Notes: a model not told the origin generated them from the letters alone. A stretch of 64,000 nucleotides of DNA from Alphaproteobacteria bacterium (GCA_016869975.1 VGCZ01000020.1:31724-95723), one strand, 5' to 3'. Counted from the first letter of the stretch, positions 33,778 through 42,520 are shown. Program-made: numbers and translations.

Positions 33778-34014
33778 ATGTGGGAGGGGATGATGCTCTG
33801 GTGGATCATCGGCGCGGTGGTGCTCGGCGGCGCGGGCTTCGGGGCGTGGCGCTATTTCGCGGCCTCCGACGGCGTGTCGGACTCGTCGACCGCGCTGCTG
33901 AGCGACGACTCCTCCTCGGACTCGGATTCGACGTCCGGCAGCGGCGATACCTCCTCGAGCGATTCGTCGTCGAGCGATTCGGGTGGCGGCGACTCGGGCG
34001 GCGGCAGCGAGTAG
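33778..34014 (+). CDS. Small single-pass membrane protein with Ser/Asp-rich tail
   Basis: This 78-residue protein is unrecognised. One helix near the N-terminus (LWWIIGAVVLGGAGFGAWRY) is followed by about 45 residues made almost only of Ser, Asp, Gly and Thr, including DSSSSDSGGGDSGGGSE. The tail is highly acidic and probably disordered. ATG 33778 directly abuts the palindrome; ATG 33793, five bases after GGGAGG, may be the real start and would give 73 residues. The Ser codons are largely TCG and AGC in short internal repeats. A chance frame is possible but the helix-plus-tail design argues for a gene. Confidence 0.6.
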   Translation: MWEGMMLWWIIGAVVLGGAGFGAWRYFAASDGVSDSSTALLSDDSSSDSDSTSGSGDTSSSDSSSSDSGGGDSGGGSE

Positions 34015-34021
34015 ACGCCGC

Positions 34022-34822
34022 TCAAGTCCGCAACAGGTCAGCGTCGAGCTCGCACCACACCGGCACGTGATCCGACGGCTCGGCACGGCCGCGTTCGGCC
34101 TTATCGATACCGCAGGCGCGCAACCGGTCGGTGGCCTGCGGCGAGAGCAACCAGTGATCGATGCGCAGGCCATTGTCCTTGTTCCAGGCGCCGGCCTGGT
34201 AGTCCCAGAAACTGTAGGCGTGCTCGGTCGGATGCAGCGCGCGATAGGCGTCGGTCATGCCGAGATTGAGCAGGGCGCGAAAGGCGTTGCGCGACTCGGG
34301 CCGGCAGAGCGCATCGTCGGCCCAGCCCGCCGGATCGTAGACATCGCTGTCGGTAGGGCAAACGTTGTAGTCGCCGCCCATCACCAGCAACTCCTCCTCG
34401 GCCAGCAGCGCTTCGGCGCGCGCCTTGAGGCGGCGCATGAAGCCCAGTTTGTAGGGGAACTTCTCGGTGTTGGAGGGATTGCCGTTGGGCAGGTAGATGC
34501 CGGCGACCCGCAACGGCCCGGCCGAGGTCGCGAACCTGGCCTCGACGTAACGCGCCTGCTCGTCGCTGTCGTCACCGGGCAGGGCGCGCGCGGTCACCTC
34601 GACCAGCGGCACGCGCGAGAGCAGGGCGACGCCGTTGAACGTCTTCTGGCCGACGACCTCACATTTGTAGCCGGCGCTCTCGATCTCGAGCCGCGGGAAT
34701 TGCGGCTCCTGGCACTTGATCTCCTGCAGCACGACGATGTCCGGCTGTGCGCGGTTGAGCCAGTCCGTGAGGTTCCCGACCCGCTTGCGGATGGAGTTGA
34801 TGTTCCAGGTCGCGATTTTCAT
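34022..34822 (-). CDS. xthA: Exodeoxyribonuclease III
   Basis: ExoIII is the major AP endonuclease and 3'-5' exonuclease of base excision repair. The 266 residues start MKIATWNINSIRKRVGNL with the conserved Asn7. E34 lies in VLQEIKC and binds metal. MGGDYNVCPTDSDVYDP holds the catalytic Asp/Asn pair, LRIDHWLLS the next Asp, and SDHVPVWCEL the catalytic His. It is transcribed after erpA on the same strand but a palindrome separates them, so a separate transcript is likely. Confidence 0.95.
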   Translation of the reverse strand: MKIATWNINSIRKRVGNLTDWLNRAQPDIVVLQEIKCQEPQFPRLEIESAGYKCEVVGQKTFNGVALLSRVPLVEVTARALPGDDSDEQARYVEARFATSAGPLRVAGIYLPNGNPSNTEKFPYKLGFMRRLKARAEALLAEEELLVMGGDYNVCPTDSDVYDPAGWADDALCRPESRNAFRALLNLGMTDAYRALHPTEHAYSFWDYQAGAWNKDNGLRIDHWLLSPQATDRLRACGIDKAERGRAEPSDHVPVWCELDADLLRT

Positions 34823-34857
34823 CCGGCTATTCTAGCGGACGCGTCGCTAGACGTTCA

Positions 34858-34888
34858 CTGTCATTCCTCGCTGAGCTCGGAATGACAG
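34858..34888. terminator. Short CATTCC palindrome, probable terminator after erpA
   Basis: CTGTCATTCC (34858-34867) pairs exactly with GGAATGACAG (34879-34888). It is a shorter relative of the element at 30249-30315 and lies between erpA and xthA, both on the minus strand. Confidence 0.65.
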
Positions 34889-34913
34889 AAGTGGATGCCC
34901 GCCGCCTCAGGCG

Positions 34914-35249
34914 TCACACCGCGAACGAGCTACCGCAGCCGCAGGACGAGGTCGCGTTGGGATTGCGAACCTGGAACGAGGCGCCGACCATCTCGTCGAC
35001 GTAGTCGATCTCGCTGCCCTTGATGAACTCCAGCGAAGTGCTGTCGATCAGCACCGTGGCGCCGTTCTTCTCGATCACCACATCGTCGTCGTTACGCTTG
35101 GTGTCGAAATCGAAATTGTACTGGAAGCCCGAGCAGCCACCGCCCAGCACGGCGATGCGCAGCATCGAGGGCTGCGGCTCGCGCGACGCGAGGAAGGCGA
35201 TGCGGCGGGCGGCGCTGTCGGTCAGGCCGACGCCTAGCGATTCGCTCAT
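34914..35249 (-). CDS. erpA: Iron-sulfur cluster insertion protein ErpA
   Basis: This A-type carrier delivers Fe-S clusters to apoproteins such as IspG, complex I and IlvD-like dehydratases. The 111 residues carry the three conserved ligands: C39 in GGGCSGFQYNF, and C103 and C105 in SSCGCGSSF. The segment ATVLIDSTSLEFIKGSEIDY is typical of ErpA/IscA. The SSCGCGSSF end favours ErpA over SufA. It stands alone, without isc or suf genes, and is divergent from the SapC-type gene. Confidence 0.92.
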   Translation of the reverse strand: MSESLGVGLTDSAARRIAFLASREPQPSMLRIAVLGGGCSGFQYNFDFDTKRNDDDVVIEKNGATVLIDSTSLEFIKGSEIDYVDEMVGASFQVRNPNATSSCGCGSSFAV

Positions 35250-35407
35250 CTTATACTCTCCGGCGGCCTTTAGGGCCGCTGACGTCCTAAACCGCCTCTA
35301 GATGTGGGGTGTTGGCGCTTTCTGTCAACCGTATGCGGCGTAGGGGTTTGGGCGGTTCCGCGCGGCTGTGGTAGGGTTCCACTATAGTACGCACCATAAG
35401 GATCCTC

Positions 35408-36187
35408 ATGGTCGACGCCCCTCCGGCCGCCCAGGCGCCGGCACCCCTGCCGCTCTTCTATAGGCAGCCCCGGCCGCTGGACGCCAACACCCACAAGACC
35501 ACCAGGCTGCGGGACAACGCCAGCTTCGCCTTCGCGCGGCGGGCCAATTCGGTGCCGGTCAACGGCATCGAGTTCGCCATGGCCCAGCGCCACTACCCGA
35601 TCGTCTTCACCGGGACCGGCAAGCCGTTTCCGGCCGCCGTCCTGGGGCTCAGGGTGGATGAGAACCTGTTCGTCGGCGAGGACGGGCGCTGGATCGAGGG
35701 CCTCTACGTGCCGGCCTATGTCCGGCGCTACCCCTTCGTGTTCATCGAGGCACCCGAGGACAAGCTGATCCTGGCGATCGACGAGGGTAGCGGCATGCTG
35801 GTCGACCAAGGCCCGCACAAGCTGTTCGACGATGCCGGCAAGCCGACGCCGCTGGTCAACGGCGCGTTGCAGTTCTGCGGCGCCTATCAGGCCAATTTCA
35901 AGCAGACCCTTGAGTTCATCGACGCGCTGCTGGCTCAGGACCTTCTGGTCGACAATCGCGCCAACGCGGTTCTGGCCAACGGCGAGCGCCTGGCCCTGGG
36001 CGGCTTCAAGGTGATCGACGAGGAGAAGTTCAAGGCGGTGCCGGGCGCCGTGCTCGAGACCTGGCGCAACCAGGGCTGGCTGGCCTGGATCTACGCCCAC
36101 TTCTTCTCGCTGACGGGCTGGAACGGTCTTGCGGCGCTCGCCAACAAACGGCCGCCCGCTGTCGAGGTCGCGACAAGGCGCGGTTAG
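35408..36187 (+). CDS. SapC family protein
   Basis: This 259-residue protein matches the SapC family, named from Campylobacter but common in proteobacteria with unknown function. Typical segments are FARRANSVPVNGIEFAMAQR, HYPIVFTG, YVPAYVRRYPFVFIEA and the C-terminal ALGGFKVIDEEKF. There is no clear signal peptide or membrane helix. In other genomes SapC genes often neighbour TonB receptors or tryptophan halogenases, which are not seen here. The ATG is preceded by AAGGATCCTC. Confidence 0.85.
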   Translation: MVDAPPAAQAPAPLPLFYRQPRPLDANTHKTTRLRDNASFAFARRANSVPVNGIEFAMAQRHYPIVFTGTGKPFPAAVLGLRVDENLFVGEDGRWIEGLYVPAYVRRYPFVFIEAPEDKLILAIDEGSGMLVDQGPHKLFDDAGKPTPLVNGALQFCGAYQANFKQTLEFIDALLAQDLLVDNRANAVLANGERLALGGFKVIDEEKFKAVPGAVLETWRNQGWLAWIYAHFFSLTGWNGLAALANKRPPAVEVATRRG

Positions 36188-36215
36188 ACTTTGCGGCCGC
36201 CGACCTCTTGCGACG

Positions 36216-36608
36216 ATGCCCATTCGGTCACTGAAGCCGGACGGCATGAACGCCCCGGCATCGGCCGTTGAGATCACAGCGGCAGAAACGGCGGTCGGCG
36301 TCACCTTCCCTGATGATCTGCGCGCCTTCTATCTGACGACGGACGGCTACAACGGCGACATCGGCGAACGCACCGTGCGCCTGCATCGGCTGGCGGACGT
36401 CGTGTCTTGCACGACAGGCTATGATGTCGCGCGCGAGTTTGGCCTGGTCCTGATCGGCGACAATGGCGGCGACTACGGATTTGCGCTCGATTGTGCATCC
36501 GAGCCACCGGCCTATGTCGGCCTTCCGCTCGCGGCCGCGCGGCGGGAGGCGTTCGAGTTGCTCGGTACGAGCTTCGAAGAGTTCGCAGCCGCGCTCTGCG
36601 TTGCCTAA
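36216..36608 (+). CDS. SMI1/KNR4 (SUKH) family-like protein
   Basis: This 130-residue protein resembles SUKH-domain proteins: an EITAAETAVGVTFPDDLRAF helix followed by YLTTDGYNGDIG, then a FGLVLIGDNGGDYGFALD block and a terminal FEEFAAAL. SUKH proteins often act as immunity proteins against polymorphic toxins, but lone copies are common. No toxin gene is adjacent; the SapC gene ends 28 bp upstream. ATG 36216 is chosen, with ATG 36246 as an alternative. Confidence 0.72.
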   Translation: MPIRSLKPDGMNAPASAVEITAAETAVGVTFPDDLRAFYLTTDGYNGDIGERTVRLHRLADVVSCTTGYDVAREFGLVLIGDNGGDYGFALDCASEPPAYVGLPLAAARREAFELLGTSFEEFAAALCVA

Positions 36609-36851
36609 CCTGCCGGTTACGCTGGCTTACCGCCGATCGAAAATCCTGTTATTCTGACGATGATTGGCAAGGGTATCGCAGCCTTGGGGGCGGCCCGCCG
36701 AATAGCGATTCTTGACGGTCGATCGTCAGGTTCCCCGCCGACACCCCGGAGTGAAGCGGGCACCAATGGCGCTTGATGTGTCTGATGGCTGACTGCGCGC
36801 AGCGTTGAGTCGTTTCAGCTTCGGTGTCATGTGAACCCAAGGGGGTATGTC

Positions 36852-37091
36852 ATGGGCAAGCTTGTCGGTGCCGCCATATGCGTGGCCACCATGTCGCTGA
36901 TGGCTGTCGGTTTTGGTCACGCCGAGACCATCAAGGCGAATCCTGGAAATCTCAAAGGCGTCAAGCAAACACCTGCGGATGCCAAGACCCAGAAGGTAAA
37001 TCCCGGAGACATAAAGGGCGTCAAGCAAACACCAGCGGATACCAAGACCCAGAAAGTAAATCCCGGAGACATCAAGGGCATTAAGCAATAG
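36852..37091 (+). CDS. Small secreted protein with 20-residue tandem repeats
   Basis: This 79-residue unrecognised protein has a signal peptide (GAAICVATMSLMAVGFGHAE). The mature peptide is two and a half copies of a 20-residue repeat of the form NPG[DN][IL]KGVKQTPAD[AT]KTQKV. The DNA repeat is 60 bp and nearly exact, with lower GC than surrounding genes. ATG 36852 follows AAGGGGG by six bases. The mature chain is basic, lacks cysteines and is probably disordered. It differs in sequence from the other repeat protein (22460-23008) but shares the theme of a small exported repetitive chain. Confidence 0.75.
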   Translation: MGKLVGAAICVATMSLMAVGFGHAETIKANPGNLKGVKQTPADAKTQKVNPGDIKGVKQTPADTKTQKVNPGDIKGIKQ

Positions 37092-37157
37092 TTATGGACC
37101 GACCTCGCGCCCAATCGCAGTGGTGCGACGGTTCGGTATGCGCATCGATATCGGCGA

Positions 37158-38069
37158 TCAGGCTTGCTTGACCTGTCGGGCGCGCACGCCCTCGCGGTAG
37201 AGGATGTAGAGGCCCGAGCCGATCACCAGCGGCAGGCCCCACCACACGCTCGCGCCCGGCAGCTCCTGGAAGAAGATCCAGCCGAAGGCGAAGGCGAAGA
37301 TGATGGCGGTGTACTCGAAAGGCGCCAGGATCGAAGGCGGCGCCAGCCTGAGCGCGCGGGTCGAGAAGATCTGGCCGACGCCGCCCATCAGGCCGACGGC
37401 GGCCAGCCAAAGCCAGTCCCAGCCATCGGGATCGCGCCAATGGGTCGCCGGGTCGATCAGGCACAGGCCGCCGAACACCACCAGGCAGGCGACGCCGTAA
37501 TAGAACATCGAGGATTCGTCGCGATCGGTGCGGGCGATGCGGCGCAGGACGACGATGTTGAAGGCGTAGAGGAACGTCGCGCCCAGGGTGACCATCGAGA
37601 CGATATCGAAGCCGGCGCCAGGGTTGAGGATGACCATGACGCCGACGAAGCCGACGCCGATCGCGCTCCAGCGGCGCCAGCCGACCTGCTCGCCGAGGAT
37701 CGGAATCGACAGCGCCGCCATGAAGAAGGGCGCGGCGAAGGAGATGGCGTAGACATCGACCAGCGGCGCGCGCGGGAAGGCCCAGAAGAAGCCGAAGGTC
37801 GCCAGCAGGCCGAACAGCGTGCGCACCGTCTGCCAACCTGGCTGGCGCGTGCGCAGCGCTGCGACGCCGACGCTCATCGACATCATGATCATCAGCGGGA
37901 TGAAGGCGAGGGCGCTGCGGAAGAGCAGGACCTGGGCCACCGGATAGCCGCTGCCCAGCCACTTCACCAAGGTATCCATCGCGGCGAACACCACGATGGC
38001 CCCGAATTTGGCGTAGATGCCGTAGACGACGTGCCGGTCGGTGGCGCCCAACGCGGCTTGACCGAACAT
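37158..38069 (-). CDS. EamA/DMT family transporter
   Basis: This 303-residue membrane protein has ten helices in two EamA repeats. AKFGAIVVFAAMDTLVKWLG opens repeat one, with PLVDVYAISFAAPFFMAALS at its core; VGLMGGVGQIFSTRALRLAP and AFGWIFFQELPGASVWWGLP mark repeat two. It resembles the exporter at 9320-10222 in layout (VAQVLLFRSALAF versus QIVWARTLGH). The substrate is unknown. It is monocistronic and divergent from the adenylate cyclase gene. Confidence 0.9.
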   Translation of the reverse strand: MFGQAALGATDRHVVYGIYAKFGAIVVFAAMDTLVKWLGSGYPVAQVLLFRSALAFIPLMIMMSMSVGVAALRTRQPGWQTVRTLFGLLATFGFFWAFPRAPLVDVYAISFAAPFFMAALSIPILGEQVGWRRWSAIGVGFVGVMVILNPGAGFDIVSMVTLGATFLYAFNIVVLRRIARTDRDESSMFYYGVACLVVFGGLCLIDPATHWRDPDGWDWLWLAAVGLMGGVGQIFSTRALRLAPPSILAPFEYTAIIFAFAFGWIFFQELPGASVWWGLPLVIGSGLYILYREGVRARQVKQA

Positions 38070-38142
38070 GCGCGCGGTCTAGCACACTTTTCGGGTTCGA
38101 TCATGCGACGGTACGGTTAATGTGACGCCGATGTCGTTCGGC

Positions 38143-38185
38143 CACCCCCTCACCCCCAGCCCGTCTCCCGCGAGGGGAGAGGGGG
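38143..38185. repeat. Degenerate CCCTCACCCCCAGC/GAGGGGAGAGGGGG repeat
   Basis: ACCCCCTCACCCCCAGC is followed by CGTCTCCCGCGAGGGGAGAG and a G-run. This is the familiar intergenic palindrome family seen at 1651, in opposite orientation. It lies between divergent genes, just upstream of the cyclase start, so it cannot serve as a terminator for either. Confidence 0.7.
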
Positions 38186-38216
38186 ACATGAACACCATGC
38201 TCGTCTCGAGGGGGCC

Positions 38217-40469
38217 GTGACACATCTCCGCCGCCTTCTCGTCGCGCGTCTGCCGCTGCTCGCGTCGCTGGCTGTGCTGGTGGGCGCGTTGCTGCTGCGC
38301 GCGGTCGACCCGCCCGCGCTGGCCCGCCTGCGCGACGTTGCCTTCGACACCTTCCAGCGTATCAAGCCGCGCGTCGTGCCCGACGACATGCCGGTGCGCA
38401 TCGTCGACATCGACGAACCGGCGCTGGCGGCGCATGGTCAATGGCCCTGGCCACGCACCATGGTCGCGCGACTGAACGACAAGCTGGTCGAGAAGGGCGC
38501 GCTGGTCATCGCCTACGACGTGATCTTCGCGGAACCCGACCGCTCCTCGATCCCGCGCCTGGCGCGCGATCTGGCGAGCTTCACCGATCCCGACACCCTG
38601 CAGCGCATCATCACGACGTTTCCCGACAACGACGTGGTGTTCGCCGCCTCGTTGGCGGGCTCGCGCAGCGTGCTGGGCTTCGGCTTCGAGCCGGTGGCGC
38701 GCGGCACCGCGCCCCGGCGCAAGAACGGTTTCGCCGCCGCCGGCGACGATCCGCGCGGCTTCCTGCCGATCTGGCCCGGCTCGATCAGGCCGCTCGACCT
38801 GCTGGAGCAGGCGGCGCGCGGCCTGGGCTCGGTCAATACCGACGCCGATGCGACGAGCGACGCCGCCGTGGTGCGCCGCGTGCCGATGCTGTTCCGTCTG
38901 GGTGGGCAGGGCGATCCCTATCCGGCGCTGGCGATCGAAACCCTGCGCCTGGCGCAGGACGCCAGCGCCTATATCGCGAAGAGCTCCGGCGCCAGCGGCG
39001 AGGCCGCCTTCGGCACGCGCACCGGCATCGTCTCGATCAAGGTCGGCCAGGTCGAGATTCCGACCGATGCGCGCGGCCGCGTCACGCTCTACGATTCGGG
39101 CCATCGCCCGTCGCGCTATGTCTCGGCCAAGGCGGTGCTCGACGGCAGCGTGCCGGCCGACCGGCTTGACGGCCACATCGTCTTCATCGGTACCAGTGCA
39201 CTCGGGTTGAAGGATCTGCGCCATACGCCGATCGCCGCCAACGTGCCCGGCGTCGAGGTGCACGCGCAGATCGTCGAGCAAATCCTGTCCGGCGTCTATC
39301 TGCTGCGGCCCGACTATGCCACCGGGCTGGAGCTGCTGTTCATTGCCGTGCTCGGCGCGCTGTTCGTCGTGCTCCTGCCCAGGCTGAGTGGCGGGCAGAT
39401 GGCGCTGGTCGCGCTGCTCGGCATCGCCATCGCTGTGCTCGGCCCATGGCACGCCTTCTCGCTGGGACACCAGCTGATCGATCCGGTTTATCCGGCCGCC
39501 ACCTTGGCGGCGGTCTACGCCGTCGGCTCGGCGTTCGGCTTTATGCGGGCCGAGGCTGAGCGGGCGCGCATCCGCGGCGCCTTCGGCATGTATCTCTCGC
39601 CCGACCTGGTGGCCCAGCTCGCGCGCCAGCCCGACAGGCTGAAGCTGGGCGGCGAGCAGCGCGAGATCACGGTCATGTTCACCGACGTACGCGGCTTCAC
39701 CACCATCGCCGAGCAGTTCGACCCTCAGGCGCTGACGGTATTCATGAACCGCTTCCTGACGCCGATGACCGACATCATCCTCGAGGCCCACGGTACGGTC
39801 GACAAGTACATGGGCGACAACATCATGGCGTTCTGGAACGCGCCGCTGGCGCTCGCCGAACACCCGCGCCATGCCTGCGAGGCGGCGCTGGCCATGACCA
39901 AGCGGCTGGCCGAGCTCGATATCGAATGGCGGCGCGAGGCGCACGAGCAGGGGCGCGAGCATATTCCGGTCATGATCGGCATCGGCATCAACACGGGCGT
40001 GGTCTCGGTGGGCAATTTCGGCAGCACGCAGCGTTTCACCTATACCGTGCTGGGCGATTCGGTGAACCTCGCCGCGCGGCTCGAAGGCCAGTGTAAGACC
40101 TACGCGGTCGGTGCCATCCTCGGCGAGGCGACGGCGATGGCGGTGAGCGACTTCGCGCTGGTCGAACTCGACCTGATCAAGGTCAAAGGCAAGACCGAGC
40201 CGGAGCGCATCTTCGCGCTGGCCGGCGACAAGGCGATGGCGAGTACGCCCGAATTCGCAGCGTTGCTCGAGAAGCAGGAGGCGTTTCTGGTGGCCTACAG
40301 GGCGGGTGATTTCGAGGCGGCGCTCGAGCGCGTAGGCGTGGCCCGGGCTGCCGCCGAGGCGGCGGGTTGGGTCAGCGGCTACCACGACGCGATGCGCGAG
40401 CGGACCAAGGCGCTGCTCGCCGCCCCGCCGCCGATCTGGGATGGCGTCTTCGTGGCGACCGAGAAATGA
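38217..40469 (+). CDS. CHASE2 domain adenylate/guanylate cyclase
   Basis: This 750-residue signalling protein makes a cyclic nucleotide from ATP or GTP. An N-terminal helix (LLVARLPLLASLAVLVGALL) anchors an extracytoplasmic CHASE2 sensor (about 40-360: VRIVDIDEPALAAHGQWPWP, HIVFIGTSALGLKDLRHTPI). Two or three helices follow (about 360-445), then a class III cyclase domain from about 475. FTDVRGFTTIAEQF and YMGDNIMAFWNAP hold the metal-binding aspartates, and TYTVLGDSVNLAARLEG is the base-recognition segment. The start is GTG 38217 after GAGGGGG. The stop overlaps the next gene (ATGA). Confidence 0.94.
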   Translation: MTHLRRLLVARLPLLASLAVLVGALLLRAVDPPALARLRDVAFDTFQRIKPRVVPDDMPVRIVDIDEPALAAHGQWPWPRTMVARLNDKLVEKGALVIAYDVIFAEPDRSSIPRLARDLASFTDPDTLQRIITTFPDNDVVFAASLAGSRSVLGFGFEPVARGTAPRRKNGFAAAGDDPRGFLPIWPGSIRPLDLLEQAARGLGSVNTDADATSDAAVVRRVPMLFRLGGQGDPYPALAIETLRLAQDASAYIAKSSGASGEAAFGTRTGIVSIKVGQVEIPTDARGRVTLYDSGHRPSRYVSAKAVLDGSVPADRLDGHIVFIGTSALGLKDLRHTPIAANVPGVEVHAQIVEQILSGVYLLRPDYATGLELLFIAVLGALFVVLLPRLSGGQMALVALLGIAIAVLGPWHAFSLGHQLIDPVYPAATLAAVYAVGSAFGFMRAEAERARIRGAFGMYLSPDLVAQLARQPDRLKLGGEQREITVMFTDVRGFTTIAEQFDPQALTVFMNRFLTPMTDIILEAHGTVDKYMGDNIMAFWNAPLALAEHPRHACEAALAMTKRLAELDIEWRREAHEQGREHIPVMIGIGINTGVVSVGNFGSTQRFTYTVLGDSVNLAARLEGQCKTYAVGAILGEATAMAVSDFALVELDLIKVKGKTEPERIFALAGDKAMASTPEFAALLEKQEAFLVAYRAGDFEAALERVGVARAAAEAAGWVSGYHDAMRERTKALLAAPPPIWDGVFVATEK

Positions 40470-41353
40470 AGCGCCCCCAGGATCGCGTTGCTGCCATCGA
40501 GGCGGTGATCAGCCGAGAAGTCGGCCGCGGCGCCAAGCCATTGATGGAAGCCACCCGGGGCAATCTGCTGCGCGCCGTCGAGTCGATTGCCGAGGTGCAC
40601 GCGCCACGCATCGGCCTGATCACCGGCTTTGCCGTGCCGACGGAGCGGGGACCCCGCCCCGAGACCGACGGACCCGGCGGCATGGCGCACATGGCCGCCG
40701 CCTGCCGCGCTGCCGGCTGGCCCGTGCGGCTGGCGACCGACGCGCTCTGCGCGCCGGCCTGCCGGGTGGCGCTGGAATCACTGCCGCGCGCCGCCGATGT
40801 GCCGATCGAGACCGACGATGCCGCAACGCTCGTCCACCGTTGGCGCGAGGCCGGCATCACCCACGTGATCTCGATCGAACGCTGTGGTCGTTCGCGCGAT
40901 GGCAAGCCACGCAATATGCGCGGCGAGGATGTCTCGTCCTTCACGCCGGCGCTCGACGATCTGTTCCTCGCGGCCAAATGGCGGCGCATCGCCATCGGCG
41001 ACGGCGGCAACGAGATCGGCATGGGCAGCTTGTCGTCAGAGCTGATCGCCCGCACCGTGCCCAATGGCGAGTGCATCGCCTGCGCCACCGCGGCCGACGA
41101 CCTGATCGTCGCCGGCGTGTCGAACTGGGGCGGCTACGCCATGGTCGGCGCGCTGGCGGCGGTGATGCCGGCCCTGGCGCCGGTCCTGCTGGAGGCGCTC
41201 GACGCCGAGCACGACCGGCGCCTGATCGAACGCCTTGTGCGGGAGGGTGACACGGTCGACGGCGTCACGCGCAAAGCAGAGGCGACGGTCGACGGTATGC
41301 CGATGTCGGCGCACGCTGAGGTCATCGACGCGATCCGCGCCGCCGCTACTTGA
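40466..41353 (+). CDS. D-glutamate cyclase-like protein (DUF4392)
   Basis: This 295-residue protein matches DUF4392, the C-terminal domain of mammalian D-glutamate cyclase, which interconverts D-glutamate and 5-oxo-D-proline. GLITGFAVPTERGPRPETDG and VISIERCGRSRDGKPRNMRG near the middle are family hallmarks; IAIGDGGNEIGMGSLSSELI follows, then SNWGGYAMVGALAAV. ATG 40466 overlaps the cyclase stop, so synthesis is coupled. The 3' end overlaps convergent benE by 8 bp. The link to cyclic-nucleotide signalling is not explained by known biology. Confidence 0.85.
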   Translation: MKRPQDRVAAIEAVISREVGRGAKPLMEATRGNLLRAVESIAEVHAPRIGLITGFAVPTERGPRPETDGPGGMAHMAAACRAAGWPVRLATDALCAPACRVALESLPRAADVPIETDDAATLVHRWREAGITHVISIERCGRSRDGKPRNMRGEDVSSFTPALDDLFLAAKWRRIAIGDGGNEIGMGSLSSELIARTVPNGECIACATAADDLIVAGVSNWGGYAMVGALAAVMPALAPVLLEALDAEHDRRLIERLVREGDTVDGVTRKAEATVDGMPMSAHAEVIDAIRAAAT

Positions 41354-42500
41354 CGAAGATCGCGCGCACGCGATCGAGCGCCAGCACGAGGATGCCGGCG
41401 GCGAGTCCCCAGAAGGCGGAGCCCAATCCGAGGAACGTCACGCCGGCGGCGCTGACGGCGAAAGTGACGCCGGCGGCGTAGCGATGCGCTGGCTGTTCCA
41501 GCGCTACGCCGAGCGCGCCAATGAACGGAGCGAGCAGCGCGAGGCCGGCGATGGTCGCCATCAAGGCCGGCGGCAGCGCGGCGAAGACCGCGACCAGCGA
41601 GGCGCCGAAGATGGCGCACAGCAGATAGCCCGCAGCATAGAACGGCCCGACCTGCCAACGCTTGGCCGGGTCGGGATGCGTGTCGGGGCCGGTGCAGAGC
41701 GAAGCGGTGATCGCCGCGAGGTTGCTGGTATGCGCGCCCAGCGGCGCGGTCAGCAACGAGGCGAGACCGGTGACGGCGAGGATCGGCCGCACCGGCGGGC
41801 TATAGCCCGCGGCGCGCAGCACGGCGACGCCCGGCAGGTTCTGCGACGCCATAGTGACCAGGAATAGCGGCACGCCCAGGCCGATCAGCGCCGCCGGATC
41901 GAAGGCCGGCGCGATCAGCTCGACATGTGAGAGGCCGACGCCTGACACGCCGCTCAGCCGGCCGCCGAGCCAGGCCCAGACGAGGCCGAGCACGACGACG
42001 ATCGGCACGGCGGCGATCGGCGCCATCAGCCGCAGCACCAGGAACAGGCCGATCAGCACCAGCACGAAGAGCGGGTCGCTGTTGATCCCGGCTACCGCGC
42101 CGATGACGAAACGCAGCAGCACGCCGGCCAGCATGGCGCCGGCGATCGCCGGCGGGATACGCTCGATCAGCGCCGCCAGCGGCTTGAGCGCGGCGCTGAG
42201 CAGGATCAGCGCGGCGGCGAAGAGGAAGGCGCCGACCGCCTGATGCGGGTCGTAGATTCCAGGCATCGCCGCGATCAGCGCCGCGCCGGGCGTCGACCAC
42301 GCCGTGACGATCGGCTGACGATGCCGCCAGGTCAGCCACGCCGTCGTGCCGGCCATCGCCAGACAGAGCCCGGTGACCCACGACGTGATCTGCCCCGGCG
42401 AGGCGCCCACCGCGCGCGCCGCCTCGACGATCACCGCCAGGGTGCCACCGAAGCCGACCAGTACCGCGACGACGGGCGAACCGATGAGGGAGAGACGCAC
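41346..42500 (-). CDS. benE: Benzoate/H+ symporter BenE family transporter
   Basis: This 384-residue inner-membrane protein has about 12 helices of the BenE type. VVAVLVGFGGTLAVIVEAAR opens it, TAWSTPGAALIAAMPGIYDP is the conserved family loop, and PLFLVTMASQNLPGVAVLRA with APLGAHTSNLAAITASLCTG completes the signature. GTG 42500 lies eight bases after GGAGG; a longer ATG start at 42554 would begin inside an interspersed palindrome. BenE imports benzoate, but no ben or cat genes are in the window, so the real substrate may be another aromatic or organic acid. Confidence 0.9.
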   Translation of the reverse strand: MRLSLIGSPVVAVLVGFGGTLAVIVEAARAVGASPGQITSWVTGLCLAMAGTTAWLTWRHRQPIVTAWSTPGAALIAAMPGIYDPHQAVGAFLFAAALILLSAALKPLAALIERIPPAIAGAMLAGVLLRFVIGAVAGINSDPLFVLVLIGLFLVLRLMAPIAAVPIVVVLGLVWAWLGGRLSGVSGVGLSHVELIAPAFDPAALIGLGVPLFLVTMASQNLPGVAVLRAAGYSPPVRPILAVTGLASLLTAPLGAHTSNLAAITASLCTGPDTHPDPAKRWQVGPFYAAGYLLCAIFGASLVAVFAALPPALMATIAGLALLAPFIGALGVALEQPAHRYAAGVTFAVSAAGVTFLGLGSAFWGLAAGILVLALDRVRAIFVK

Positions 42501-42520
42501 TCGAAGGACCTCCGCTGATC

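Noticed and set aside
36609..36851. Possible structured RNA in the gap before the small repeat protein
   Set aside because: Short GC arms such as GGCGGCCCGCC are present, but no known riboswitch motif or convincing multi-helix fold could be recognised by eye.
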